Source: Ancistrus triradiatus
Lineage: Eukaryota > Chordata > Actinopteri > Siluriformes > Loricariidae
Reading direction: 5' to 3'
Assembly: GCA_025084515.1 (NCBI GenBank)
Contig: JAJAGP010001655.1
Coordinates: forward strand, 107,338 to 171,337
Length of the DNA: 64,000 nt
A program made the translations under genes and the position numbers. Positions 1 through 14,483 of the stretch are shown in pieces. Position 1 is the stretch's first letter; each line of letters opens with the position of its first letter. The notes beneath the pieces were generated by a model, which saw only the letters and a list, made by a program, of their open reading frames with translations, ran no database searches and was not told where the DNA came from.

Positions 1-193
1 ATATAAATACATATATGCCAATGATGACTGGGAATTTTAAAATGACGTATACAGTCATTGCAATGAAATTACACTGAAAATATCACAGCAGAGTGCCTGA
101 AATTAAACGTTACTTAAAACATAACCGTAAAGACGACTTATTAGTATTGATGCTTTTAGAATCTTAATTCTGACTAAAAGCTCTGCTTTTCAG

Positions 194-2839
194 CTGGGAT
201 TTTGACGGGGCAGTCTTTGGCACTCAGTGTGGGGAAATCGGATCTGGCTCTGCACTGGTGTTCCTCAAGGATGGAAAGAGGAAGGTGTGCACTCCCTACC
301 TGGATACCACCTCGTATGGCAATCTGCGCTTCACCTTTGCTATGGGTATGGGCGTCTACTGTTTTTCAAAAATTCTTAATTCAAAAGATTTTTAGTAAAA
401 TATGCAGCAATATAAGTTATTTATCAGTAGAACCTTTAAGAAGATTCCTCTACCATTCCTAAAGTGTTACAGGTTTATATTTGTTCTAATTGTTCTGTAA
501 TTCTAATATGCACTATTTTACAGAGTATCAGTTCATCGTATTTTGGATTTGTGTTCATTTTCTCCAGATGATGGCATGTCTGCTTTTGAATGAATCCTAG
601 TGAAAAATCGAATGTGTACAGGACAGCCCGACTAACTCAAATTCAATCAGACACGCATCAGTAACACCTTAATAAGCTTTATTTTAAAAAGTCAGCATTA
701 TGGGGTCAATCACTACTTCCATTTATTCTTGGTTAATTTGCTATAAGGTTAAAGCTGTCCCTGATTATGGCATAAAGTTCATTAATGCTTCATAAGTATT
801 TGTTTTTATAAAATGCCACCAAATGTGGCTGAGCGTGGTGTTTATGTGTGTGTTTATATGTCTGTTTATGTTTATGTGTGTGTTTATGTTTATGTTTATG
901 TTTATGTGTGTGTTTATGCATGCTTGTTTACATTAGGTGCTGGAGAGTGTGATCCAGGAGAATCACACGACAATGATGTTATTCTCTTCGGTCTGTCAGA
1001 GGGCAGGAGAGACCATGTGCTGTTAGACACATTACCATTTTCAGCTTACAGGGTAATGCATTTGCAGTTTCTCCTCTCGATCTGTGCTGTATGTATAATG
1101 TAAAAATTACAAACAGACAAATACAGAAGGAATTATTCCGGATCCATTACAAGAACATGCTGTGTCATAAAATCATATATGTACAGTAACTGGAAGAAAT
1201 GTAATGTAGAAATGTAGATGTCGGAAGCCGTGTTTGTCTGTTTTCTTCCCTCATCCTTTTACAATATAGAGATAAATGAAATGCTCTTTCTTGCAGATAT
1301 ACGATGGTCAATGTCAAACCTCTTTAGGATTTTATTAAATATCTCATTAGTCCTATATATACAGACATTTAACCTGCTCATATTTATCTCTGTCGTTCTG
1401 TCAGAGCCCTGCCGAGGTGTCGCTGGCTTTACCTGCAGAGCTTCAGACCCCTGTGACTCAGTTCTGTCTGGAGCAGAGGTTTCATGCCGGAGCCAGTCGT
1501 CATGTATGGGCAGTAGATAACCTGCAGCTTCTACCAACACTGCCTAGTGAATACACACATGTGGCCCAGTTTTCTATTAACCTAGGCTGTGGAGCGTACC
1601 AGCCTGCTAACAGGTGTCAGCTAAAACCACCGTGATCATATGACATTATAATCACACACAGCATTACTTTTCCGAAGGAATTTTTGAGATGAGCGATAAA
1701 TCAGTGAATTCAGGAGGACAAAGATAAATGATAATGCACGCATTACATTTAATGCAAATGCAAAATTACACTGCCTGGCCAAAAACGTCACACACCAATA
1801 TTTGGCTGGACTGAATACAGCCAGAGGATGGTACAGTGGGCACTATGCATGATCTGTGCATTGCTTCATGCCCCTCCCTTCTTACCCTGACTTTATCTAG
1901 AATAGGGTCAATCTGGACCACATGACCTTTTTCCATTGCTCCAGATTCCAATCTTTATTCTCCCTAACAAACTGAAACCTTTTTTTCTGATGATTCTGAC
2001 TAACAAGTGTTTTCTTATGGACACACAACTGTTTAGAGCCAATCCTGTGAGTTTTTGTCGCATTACTTTCACTATTAAACATAGTCATGAGTTCGCTGTC
2101 AGGGGCACCCCTATCCTTCCCAGTTTTAATTATGTATTGGACAGTTCTTAACCCAATTCCAGTCAATTCAGTGTCTCCTTTCCTTCTTTTTTTGCTTGAT
2201 GCAGCAATAATTAGGTGAAAATAAGAAATGAGAAGTTAATCCAGTTACGGTTAAACGTTAAACATTAATCTTTGCAACTGTCCAATCAGATTTCTTAAAT
2301 ATTCCATTCTTTCAATCCAAACCAATTGTTTTTTGACCAGGCAGTATAGTTTAGGTTTAACTAAGCCCTACTGGTTCATGTTTTTCAGGATTGGTGTTAA
2401 TAGTTCAGTTTGTATACTGCTCAAAAACAATTAAGGGAACGCTCAAACAGCACAATATAACTCCAAGTGTTCACTTTATTTTTTTGAGCAGTATATTTTA
2501 CCTGATACAGATATAATGTGATGTTATTTATCATTCGTTGTCCTGTGATTGGAATATTTACTTGAAGTAATTTTTTAACACTGGCGTATTTGAATGGCAG
2601 TGTCAGTTTGGAGTTCTCAACCAATCAGGGTCGCTCCTGGACCCTCCTGAACACAGAATGTCTGCCCGAGTTGTGTTTTGGACCCCATCTGCCCCACAGC
2701 ACAGTCTACTCATCTGAGAACCTCAGTGGGTGTGTGCATGATCTCCATGTGAAGTTTTATTGCTTTTAACAGATCATACTTACTCTAATAGTTTAGATTT
2801 ATATAGGAATAAAGCAACTAACCTTTATATTCATATATA

Positions 2840-2886
<47 letters not shown>

Positions 2887-5800
2887 GGACAAGGATTTCT
2901 ATCCCTCTCCCCAATGCTGCCCTGACAGAGAGCACCCAGTTCCGCTGGAGACAGACTGGTACTGGAACTGGCAACATGTGGGCTATTGATAATGGTAAGA
3001 GTGATTAGTTACTGAGCGTCCAGTATTCTTATTTTGACAGTAATTGTACACATTGTGATATATTTATTATGTTTAACAAACTCTAATTGTACCAATATTC
3101 TAAAAACGAGACATTTGGAATGAGTTTAATAGTGGTGCATTTCTTACTTTCTCCCTCTCTTGCCTCTCTTTTTATGTTATTGCAATATTTTATTCATTTG
3201 CACTATTGTTTTAACAGTAAGAGAGTTTTTCCTTTCCACTGTCACCATAGGCTTGGTCAGTTTGGGCTTTGGGCCTAGATAATAGAAAATTATAACGCAG
3301 CCTTGAGACAGCGCTCCATTGTAATAAATCTCTATAGCAATAAATCTGACTGTACCTTTTCTCTCTTTGTATGTGCGTTTGTTTATTTTTTATTAAGTAT
3401 ATTTCGGCCCAGCCTGTCTTCGATTTTGCTCGGGAAGAGGACATTGCTCACGCATCGGATGCAAGTATGCACATCGTTTGTTTTGATGCTCTCCACTAAT
3501 GCATGAATATCACATTAATTTAAGAATTTAAATATTATATGATTTGTATATTACTGACTCCTATTGGAATAGTTTTATTTTTTTGTTTGAGCTCATTAAC
3601 TGATAATCTTCCTTTTCCAGGTGTGACCCGGGGTTTAGTGGTCCGGCATGTGAGCTGGCATCTCAGACTTTCCCTGCATTTCTGTCAGAGGGTTTTTCTA
3701 GCCCGAGGCTCTCCTCCTATCACAGCTTCTCCTCTATGCGAGGGGCCGAGGTCAGTTTCGGCTGTGGGGTTTTAGCCAGTGGGAAGGCCTTGGTCTTCAA
3801 CAAAGACAGCAGGAGACATCTGACCACTACTTCACTTGATAGCTCCCAGGCCAGGTACAAACACACACACACACACACAGGATATAAATATGTAATTAAA
3901 TATTCATTAATTTATAAATAATTCATAATTGATGTGTTGGTAGTTGGTATACTTTATAATGAGACTCTACATGTTCAGAAACATGTGTTCATGTTTCAGG
4001 TACCTGCAGTTCACTCTGAGGTTGGGTAGCCGTAGTACCCTCAGTTCCTGTCCTGCCCCAGACCAGCCTGGAGAGGGTGTGCTACTCCATTACTCCACAG
4101 ATAATGGCATCACGTGGACCCTGTTGCAGCACTACCCCTACAAAGGCTTCCACGAGCCCAGGTAAGAGCATCCCTCAGTCAAAACTATCTCTATAGTATC
4201 ATATATCCTGCCATCTTGGTATCTCAAGACCATAATTAAAATGAAAATCATAAACTCTAATAAGAAAAACAAACGCCAAGCTTTAATCTGGCTTTAATTT
4301 GCTTTATAGTGTGTGTAATAACACTCAAACATGGCATTTTGTTTTCATAGCAAAAGGCTCAATAAAAATAAAAAGGCAAATGGACCCTGACGCCACCTGC
4401 TGCTGGTGAAAGGCACACAGATGGTGCTGTGCCCTCTGTGCCCATCCCTCTGATAACTGCTGTTTAAAACCTGAAACACTGATCTAAAAGCACACTGCCA
4501 ATATGTCATTAATATAATTTATATGACTCAGCCTAGACAGTCCTGACTGACCGTTTCAAACTAACATGATCTGAGCTACAGTGTAAGGAAAAATCAAATC
4601 ACATAATAAACGGTAGATCATTTACAACTGAATGCCATTATACTAACAATAATTATAACAACGCACAAAACGTTAACCGAACTGCTTTCACTGAGGCCAG
4701 CAATCCTTTGGAGTATTTAGTCGTACTTCTAAATGCAATAATAAATCAAGTCATGTCGTCTGAGATCATATGTTAATCTTTTCTCTCTGTGCTTTGTGCT
4801 TTACACCACACTGTTTGGTTCTTCACTACATTATGTAAACCTGTTAGTGAAGTACCTCAGTAGGACCTGTCTAAAGGGAGACTGTCTCCATTAGGATCAT
4901 CTCAGTGGAGCTCCCTGCAGGAGCACGGAAGTTTGGGGTACAGTTCCGTTGGTGGCAGCCGTACCACTCGGGCCGTGGGCAGGATGTTTGGGCGCTGGAT
5001 GAGATTAGCATGACTTCTGTGCTCTTCAACGCCATCAGTCTGGACTTCAGTAACGTACTGGATGTTACACAGAGTCTTGGTTTCTACCTGGGTCGAGTGC
5101 AACCTTACTGCCAGCATGAATGGACTCTCAGGTACCACTGCAACTCTAACTGTAACTCTGCTGTAACTGTAACTGTCCAGGTGGTTTTAATATTTACTGT
5201 GTTTATGTATATAAGCATTTTAATTCAATCCAAATACATGATATTAAATGCTTATCTCTTTCTTACTCGCAGTTTTTCTGGAGAAAATAATCCCGGCTCA
5301 GGGATTCGTTATGTGGAGACTCAGTCGATGCAGATTGGGGCGACTTACATGTTGCAGTTCTCCCTAATAATGGGCTGTGGGCGTGAGCCGTCTGCTCACA
5401 TCGACACTCAAATTCGACTCGAGTTCTCCACCAATCATGGCCTGACCTGGCACCTGGTCAAAGAGGTGAGTACAGTGAAAATGAAATGTATTTACCATTT
5501 GTAAATGCACATTTATAAACTAACCTCTTGTGGATTTATTGAAAAAATGTTGTTGACTTTTCAACTTTCCCTTAACCTGAACGTTTAAAAAGTTGAAAAG
5601 TAGTAATACTTACGCTTTTTCTTGATTATTAAAAGGGGAAATTTGTACGTTATAATCCTGGGATAATGCAACCCAGAAAAATTACAACATTACAGAAAGT
5701 AACAGAAAGAAAAAGAATCTGTATTACACAAATAAAGAAAGATTTCTCCTTAATACCATTCACGTAATTCTTAAGTTGTACTGTTTTTGTATAGCACTTA

Positions 5801-8800
5801 TTATAATACACACTGTGTCAAAGCAGCTTTACAAATCATTTGTGTGTGTGTGTGTGTGTGTGTGTTATTGACAGGCCTGCCTCCCAGGCATGCCCAGCTG
5901 TCCAGAGTTCACTGCTGCCAGTGTGTACCATCCTTCTGAGTTCAGTTCCTGGAGAAGAATCACTCTTCATCTACCTCAAAAAACATGGTGAGTACAAACA
6001 CACAGGACTAATCACAGACACGTTTAAATAATACATAGGAAATATCAGTGTGATCTGCATTTGTTTACTGTGAAACAATATATTTAAAGGGAACATATGA
6101 TGTACAATTCCCTTTTTTAGTGTCTCTAATTAAGAAAACTAAACACAATGATAAGTTTGTGTGCGTTTGCTTAATAATGCTTTATTATTATGTTAACACA
6201 ACAACAACTGAGTGAACGTCAGAACTTTATGGATGATAGATTAAACCGCTGTGATTCCCTAATTATAATATAAAGCTATTCTCTGTAATAATTCTGTTTT
6301 CAGGTCCAGTGCCACCCGTTTTCGCTGGATCCAAAACTATTACAGTGAGCAGGATGAGTGGGCACTAGATGATATCTACATTGGGCAGCAGTGCCCTTTA
6401 ATGTGTAACGGACATGGCTGGTGTGATCACGGTCACTGCAGGTATTTAAAAATTATAAAGATATTCAAAAAACAAAGCCTGATCTGGATCTCCATAGTGC
6501 TGGTTTATTGGTAAAGGGAGTTTATAGAAATTAAACTAAACTTTCTGTAAGACATCGGGGTGATATCATAGTTCTACACTTCTTCAGCATACAGTTTTAT
6601 ACAAGAGGTCACCTCTTCAAAATTTGTAAATTTGTGTTTTTTGATTTTTAAGAAACAAACTTGAATATAACTTACTACAAATTTTAATGCATACATTTTC
6701 TTAAAAACTAGTTGTGTTAAGCTACAAGTATGCACTGTTTGTATGTGACATTGATCAGACCTTACTAATAATCACATAGTAGTTTAGATCCTTTGCACAT
6801 AGTGTTATGGCTTGGCATATTAAATCAGCAGGCGAACCGAGAAAATAAAAATATAAAGGTTTTAGGACCCAAATGCAGTTAGCTCCAGAAGGAAATGGTG
6901 AACCAAAATATAATTAAAATAAAAGAAAATAATTGTTCACCAAAAAAAGGGTAAAATAATACAATAAAGAGTAACGCACGGCGTGAGCATACAGCGCTCC
7001 TATTCACCAGTACGCCTATGATGTGTCTCCGCTATGCCAACAGCTGTGTCGGGAGCCCGAGCGGAGCGGGCGCGAATGCATGCCACGGGACCTCCTTAGC
7101 GCTTACAGGTGCGAGGCACGGACACGGGGAAGAAAGAGGATGATACTAATAATGAGCGCAGCATACTTTTATGGGAGCGATTGTGAGGGGAATGTTTTAT
7201 TCCCCTGATCGCGTAGGAGGAGGGGTGACAGCGCAAGAGGGAGGAGGCGGGGCGTTAGAGCGCTAGAAGTGCTTACCCTACACTAAAATAGTACGCCCTA
7301 ACGTATGGGACAGCCTCCTGACTGCCCATACCTCTGTCCTGTTACCTCTGTCCCTAACAAAACAAAAAGTGCGACACGATTACATATGCCAGGTGAGGGT
7401 GAAAAAGTTTGTGATGATGCGACAACCTGTGTGGGCTACAAGGTGTGCTTATATAGCCCCAACAACAGGTGTTGCCACTTACCTGCATACTGCCACATCA
7501 GGGACGCCAATAGTGAGTCAAAGCCGGCCTCTAGCTGCCCAAGAGTGACTCCTAATACACAGTGTTTTATTTTGAACAATAATATGAACTGACACAATTT
7601 GAAACCTTTAGTACTGTACAATACAGTAATTCTTAATTTTGGATCTTTTATAAAATTGAAACACAAAAAAACTGAAACGAATGGAATGTTACCATGCTTG
7701 TTTTCTGCCCTTTAAGACTGCGATTTTCTTTTCTGTCACTATGTGTCGCAAGGGTTCACTAGTTTTCTGTCATTCATATGTGAATTAGAAATATATGTGA
7801 CAGACTTTTATTTCCTATTATAATTGTTAAAGCAAACAAATGCTGATCGGATGAATCTTAAGCAGCACATACCGGTATTTTATGTGTTCCCTGAACGTTT
7901 TTTTGTTTTCATTCTACATGCCATGTCTTTATCAGTTTCTCTTTATTTAGAAAGCCAATCAATCTCTGAATAAATCTTGATCTTCCCTCTCTCAGGTGTG
8001 ATAAGGGCTTTTCTGGTCCAGATTGCCAGCCCTCCTCCCCGCTCTCCTCCAGTTTGATTTCAGACTTCGAGTCCCCAGATGTAATAATGACCACATGGCA
8101 GGAGGTGATTGGTGGAGAGATCATAACCCCGGACCAGGGCTGTGGTGTTGTGTCATCGGGATCTTCGATGTATTTTAGCAAGGTTTGATATGCAGGTCAC
8201 TAACGTTACTGATATTCACACAAAGGAGGACCTCATAGTTGCATTTTGTGTAAATTGTAAATAAAATATTGCTTTGATGTACACTTTGGCATCTGATTCT
8301 AACACAGGCTGGACTGAGACAGATAGTGAGCCAGAATCTGGACACAGAGTGGGCGGAGTTTGTGCAGTTCTACCTGCGTGTGGGTGGAGACTTGGCAGAG
8401 TGTAACCGGCCCGACAGCAGAGAGGAAGGGGTACTGCTACAGTACAGCAACAACGGCGGCATCAGCTGGCATCAGATCGCGGAGATGTATTTCACTGACT
8501 TCACCAAGCCTCGGTGAGAAATGTTCTCCATCGTTAATGATTTCTTTAAAAATATTTTGCGTTACTGTACGTATTTTGTTACTCTGTGTCTGCAGGTTCG
8601 TTCATTACGAGTTGCCACCTGCTGCCAAGACACCATGTACCCAGTTCCGCTGGTGGCAGCCCTTCCATTCAGGTGAAGGTTATGACCAGTGGGCAATAGA
8701 TGATGTCATCATTCTCTCTGAGAGGGAAAAGCATGTCATTCCAATGGCTGATCCGACCCTCCCTCAGGTAAACCGGACTCCAAACTGTAGTGTTAGCTGT

Positions 8801-11800
8801 GCTTTATGCAGTCTATTTTATTCTGTTTTCCTCTCTCTGTTTCCTCAGAACTTTTACGAGAAGCCAGCGTTTGATTATCCCCTGAATCAGATGAGTGTCT
8901 GGCTGATGCTGGGTAATGAGGGCATGGATAAGGAGAAGAACGGAAGTTTCTGTGCCACTACACCTTCAGCCATGGTGTTTGGAAGATCTGATGGGGACAG
9001 GGTAGCAGTGACCCGAGACCTCTCCTTACGACCTGGCTACACGTTACAGTTTAAGGTAATGGTAACGTGAGATAAGTTTAATCACGTCATCTGTGGTAAA
9101 AAAAAGCTTTTATTATAACGATAATCAGTCTCACAAGCATTATTCCAACAAACTATGTATCAGAATGTTCTGTAACGTCCTGTAAATTGGGTCACTGTTT
9201 TGTTTTGATATCTAGATCGTCGGGTGTAAGTCAGACTTCGGTTCCTCGGCTCCAGTTCTGCTCCAATATTCGCATGACGCAGGGCACACCTGGGCTTTGG
9301 TGCAGGAAGGCTGTTACCCAGGGACGTCATGGGCACCGGATTGTGAAGGCAGCGGGCGTGAGCTTAGAGAGCCTACCATCTATAACCCAGCAGATTATGA
9401 GCGCTGGACCAGAGTTACTGTAGTAACTCCACGCAGTGTGGCAGCAAGGTGCGTTAAGTCAAGTCAAGTCAGATCTATTTATATAGCGCTTTTTACAATG
9501 GAGCATTGTCTCAAAGCAACTTTACAAGTTTAGATAATCTCCTAATAACTACGTCCAATCCCAAATTGAGCAAGCCTAGGGCGACAGTGGCAAGGAAAAA
9601 CTCCCTGAGTGTTATAGGAAGAACCTTGAAGAGGACCAAGACTCAAAAAGGGACCCAAAACCTCCTTGGGCGGCGTAGATGATAAATCTAAGAACGAAAA
9701 AAAACTAAAGTCATGGAGTTCCAAAGTTCGAATAAATGTGTGAAATATGCACATCGCCATTAAGCTGGACCCGGGTATGATGGGGCTGGAGGCTGATGAC
9801 GGGAAGCAGCTTGAGTGGAGCTGCAGCAGATGAAACATCATGTGTGGGGCCTGGAACTGCCGAACACAGCTCGGATAGAAACAGGAAAATGTAAATTATG
9901 TTATTGAATTAAGAGCACAGTGACTATTATTAACAATCACTGATGCCACGTGTAGCAATGAGAACCCCGGCAGCATTACAGCTATAGCCAGCATAGCTAG
10001 CAAAAGGAGAACTGGTAGGAAACACAGCCAAGAGGGATCCACATGAGGACATTGGGCATCCCACGGGAGCAGAAGACAGCAAACTCAACGTCTCTGATCA
10101 CCATAAGACTCTTTGACTATGAACCCCGCAGCTCTGCCCTTATTCTGAAAGGCCAAGGATGCACGAGTCAAGATCACGAGGACCCGAAGCCCAGTTCAGC
10201 CAGACCGCCCACTCGACACTCCCGGCTAGCGGACAAGGCAGGCAGGCCAGACATGACTCCAGACTCCGGCCCCAGTGACCCAAGCCATGCATCCCGGTCT
10301 AAATCTAGTCAAAAGCCTGCGCAAATAGGTATGTCAAAATTGGACTGCATGTATGTCATTAACCAGTCACCATTGACAAGCCGGGTAACTGAAGTCGTCC
10401 ATGGCTTGGAGTTGTTTGTTTTCTTAAAGGGGACTGTTGCAGGGGGAAAGGCTTTCTCATACATGGCCCCCCAACTATGGAAACGTTACAACGAAGCCTA
10501 ATGCAAGATTAGAATAAATTAACTCCTGTAATAGATAAACAGTTCATATTCTGTATGTTACCTGTTGGTTTTCTTTCTTTGCATCAGTACAGAAGGGAAA
10601 TGCCTTTTTTGTGTTTTTTGTGTTTGAGTTAAAGCTCATGGCACATAACGGGTGATTTAATCTCATCTTTAGTAAGACACGTTTCCGGTGGATCCAGGAG
10701 AGCAGTGCTCATCGTGACGCTGCTGCGTTCGCCATGGACGGCGTCTACATCTCTGAACCTTGTCCCAATCACTGCGGGGGGCATGGGGATTGCATCTCAG
10801 GAGTCTGCTTCTGTGACATGGGGTACACAGGTAACAGCTCAGAGCAGGGTTAGATCACCTTCGGTCTCCTTTAATGTGGTACTAACCTTTGGTGTGTCTG
10901 TTTATTAGTGGAACAGGACAGCTGTGTACCGTTTGTTCCCACTCCCAGTGAGCTGGTCGAAAGTTTTGAGGGTAAGTTGAGTCCTCTTTGGCAAATCATT
11001 AGTGGAGACCCCACGCTGGGTGACTGTGGTACCATCAGTGAGGGGAAAGCCCTGTATTTTGGGAACTTTGGACGTCGAGAAGCTCGCACCGTGCCTTTGG
11101 ACACTACTAATACTCGGTCAGTGCTCCAACGATTATTACAGTGTTGTATTATTGATGAAACATTAAACTGATTTTTCTCTTATTTACGATAGACTTGTTC
11201 AGTTCTACATTCGGATTGGTGGGAAGAATCTGGGCCCTGGCTGTGGGAGACCTCGCTCTCGCAACGAAGGTATTCTAAATTCTGAACAGATTTTTTTAGT
11301 TGGTGTATAAACGTGACAAATAAAGAGAGTTTCTTTGGATAAATCCTTCTTTAGCAGTGATGAAAGAACAGTGTTTTCCTCTCCTTGTCATTGCAGGAGT
11401 AATCGTCCAGTACTCGACCAATAATGGGGTGCAGTGGAAGTTCCTGAGAGAGTTAGACTTTGACACCTTTATGGAACCTCAGGTGGTGACCATCGAACTG
11501 CCACCTCAAGCAAAGTCACCTTACACCGTGTTCCGCTGGTGGCAGCCCCAATTAGGTGAAAAGATGAATACACAAATATTAAATTATACCACTGTCCAAC
11601 AGTTCAAGAGTTGACAACAGTAAGGTAAATAAAATAGCTAAAATAAAGAAAAATACATTAAAAGTAGATGTTTCCAAACTTGACTGGTTCTCTTCTAAAC
11701 AATCGTTAATTATATAGTCACTATAATTTTTAATTAAATATTTTTTAGGTTCTAAGACATGGGAGAATGGAAATGGATCCAGCTTTGGAGTGCATTTGCT

Positions 11801-13249
11801 CCTACACGTCAACATTCAGCATACAAACATAACTCTGCACTTAAGTGCTTCTCAGGCAGTTTATGAGTGGGTTTTCAAAAAAAAAAAAAAGGCGTCTCTA
11901 TTATTCATGATTCACAGTCTGAACTGAACTGAAGTGCCTTTTCCTTGTGCCATATGACAGTGATGTGAATTAACTCCAGAACTGCTGAATGTGTTTCAGT
12001 GGGAATTCATCAGTTTATGTTTAGTACAATATAACTTTTTAAAAAATAATATGAACATTTGAATAAAACATCAGCAACATTTTTTACATTTGGGTTTTTC
12101 TCTTTCCTTCTTGTTTTTAAGGCAGTCAAAGGTGTGCATATATCTGTTTTTTCACAGGTAAAATCAGATTTTAGAAGCAGAACTATCCGTTTTAGATTAT
12201 AAAGTTACATAAACTTGATGTACAGTGGATCATTTTCCTCAATAAATAAATGACCAAGTATAATATTTTTGTCTCATTTCTTTAACTGGATTCTCTTTAT
12301 CTACTTTTAGAATCTGTGTGAAAATCTGATGGTGTTTTAGGCAGAAATATAGAAACTTCTAAAGCAGAAATATAGAAACTTCTAAAGGGTTCACACACTT
12401 TCAAGCACCCCTGTATCTAATTAGTTTCTGCTTGCTCATTACCTGAAAGCTGTAGTTTAGTTTTGGCTTCTTTCCGTGCCACATTTCTCTTTGGCCTTTC
12501 TTTCTTCATGGCACAATCCCACAAGCTTTACATCATCCGCTGTATTCCTCCTATTGGTGGCTTTTGAATGTTCTGTTGTACGGCTAATACTGAGCTTCCA
12601 AGTTGTTAAAGCAAAAACTATTCACCCATAAAACAATTATAAACTTTTTACTAGTGGCTGTAAGATAGACGAATATAGTAAGGCAAAGACAGAATGACTT
12701 TTTGTTCCAACATATTTCCACTTCGTAAGTTTTGTTGTTTTCTTCTGTTGCAGGAAAGCCCTCAGCCCAGTGGGCGCTCGATAATGTTCTGATTGGGATG
12801 AATGACAGCTCCAGAATGGGTTTCCATGATAAGTTTGATGGAACGTCCCCGTTAAGGCACAGCTGGTTCCGAATAGTTGGTGGTGAGGTGACGATGGATT
12901 GCCTGTCCCTGGACAAAGCCCTGGTTTTCCATTCTGATACTGGGAGCAGTGAGTGAGACTGGATTTATACCAGTATAACAGATTACATGTAACTTCTAAG
13001 TGTAGAAACGTTTGATTAACAGTTATTGACTTAATATTACACCTTATTAGTTTGTATATGGTGTGTGCGTGTGTGCGTGCGTGCGTGCGTGCGTGTGTGT
13101 CTGTGCGTGTGTGTCTGTGCGTGTGTGTCTGTGTGTGTGCGTGTGTGTGTGCGTGTGTGTGTGTGCGCACATGTGCGTGTGTCTGTGTGTGCGTGCGTGC
13201 GTGTGTGTGTGTCTGTGCGTGTGTGTCTGTGCGTGTGTCTGTGTGTGTG

Positions 13250-13338
<89 letters not shown>

Positions 13339-14078
13339 GTGTTGCGTGCGTGTGTGTCTCTGTGCGTGTGTGTCTGTGCGGTGTGTCTGTGTGTGTGTGT
13401 GTGCGTGGTGTGTGTGTGTGTGTGCGTGTGTGTGTGTGTGTGCGTGTGTGTGTGTGTGCGCACATGTGCGTGTGTCTGTGTGTGCGTGCGTGCGTGCGGT
13501 GCGTTGCGTGTGTGCGTGTGTGTCTGTGCGTGTGTCTGTGTGGTGTGTGTGTGTGTGTTGTTCTGGGTGTGTGTTCTGGGTTGGTGTGTGTGTGTGTGTG
13601 TGTGCGCACATGTGCGTTGTGTCTGTGGTGCGTGTGTGTGTGTGTGCGTGTGTGTATATGTGTGTGTGCATGTGCGTGTGTGTGTCTGTGTGTGTGTGCG
13701 TCTGTGTATGTGTGTGTAGTGTGCGTGTGTGTGTACGCGTGTGTCTGTGTGTGTGTGTCGTCTGTGTGTGTGTGGTGTGTGTGTGTGTGTATATGTCTGT
13801 GGTCTGTGTTGTGTGTCTGGTGTGTGGGTGTGCGTGCGTGCGTGGAGTGAGTGCGTGTGTGGTGTGTGTGTGTTGTGTGTGTCTGTGTGTTTATATGGTG
13901 TGTGTGTGTGTGTGTGTGCGTGCGTGTGTGTGTGTGTGTGTGTCTGTGTGTGTGTCTGTGTGTGTGTGTGTGTATGTGTGTGTGTGCGCATGTGTCTGTG
14001 TGTGTCTGTGTGTGTGTGGGTGTGTGTGTGTTGCGTCGCTCTGTGTGTGTGTGTTGTGTTTGTGTGCGCATTGTCTGT

Positions 14079-14110
<32 letters not shown>

Positions 14111-14444
14111 TTGTCTGTGTGTGTGTCTGTGTGTCTGTGTGTGTGTGTCTGTGTGTGTCTGTGTGTGTGCCGTGCGTGCGTGCGTGTGTGTGTGTGTGGT
14201 CTGTGTGTGTGTGTGTCTGTGGTGTGTATGTGTGTGTGTGTGGTGTGTGCGTGCGTGTGTGCGTGCGTGTGTGTGTGTGTTGTGTGTGTCTGTGTGTGTG
14301 TGTCTGTGGTGTGTGTGTGTATTGTGTGTGTGCGCATGTGTCTGTGTGTGTCTGTGTGTGTCTGTGTGTGTGTGTGTGTGTGTGGTGTGGTGTGTCTTTG
14401 TGTCTGTGTGTCTTTGTGTGTGCGTGCGCTTGTGTCTGTGTGTC

Positions 14445-14483
<39 letters not shown>

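Larger units (their letters stand above)
194..5030 (+). other. reln: Reelin repeat 1 (exons a-i of the window)
   Basis: Exons 194-345, 937-1052, 1405-1613, 2601-2729, 2885-2994, 3398-3464, 3621-3854, 4000-4161 and 4895-5131; the last one runs on into repeat 2. Asp boxes read FSTNQGRSW (exon 2601) and YSTDNGITW (exon 4000). The EGF module is split between exons 3398 and 3621 and reads CSGRGHC, then CKCDPGFSGPAC. The start of the repeat lies at or before the window edge. The acceptor of exon 2885 follows directly on a (GT)n tract, leaving almost no ordinary polypyrimidine tract. Confidence 0.9.
8849..12820 (+). other. reln: Reelin repeat 3, with N-t cleavage site
   Basis: Exons 8849-9055, 9216-9448, 10673-10830, 10909-11116, 11193-11269, 11397-11555 and the first third of 12754-12948. 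Exon 8849 opens with NFYEKPAFDYP. The Pro-Ala bond at 8864-8869 corresponds to the mammalian N-t site (P1244/A1245) cut by ADAMTS-3, so this proteolytic control is probably kept. Asp boxes are YSHDAGHTW and YSTNNGVQW. The EGF module reads CGGHGDC, then CFCDMGYT, and continues into exon 10909 with its last cysteine in EQDSC. A LINE fragment fills most of the intron after 9448. Confidence 0.9.

Noticed and set aside
10043..10501. 152-aa + strand frame in a reelin intron
   Set aside because: It falls entirely within the LINE fragment. The AGGKAFSYMAPQLW part is LINE ORF2 in an inverted piece; the rest is 3' UTR.
12584..12916. - strand 110-aa frame overlapping reelin exon 12754
   Set aside because: Antisense shadow of a confirmed reelin exon.
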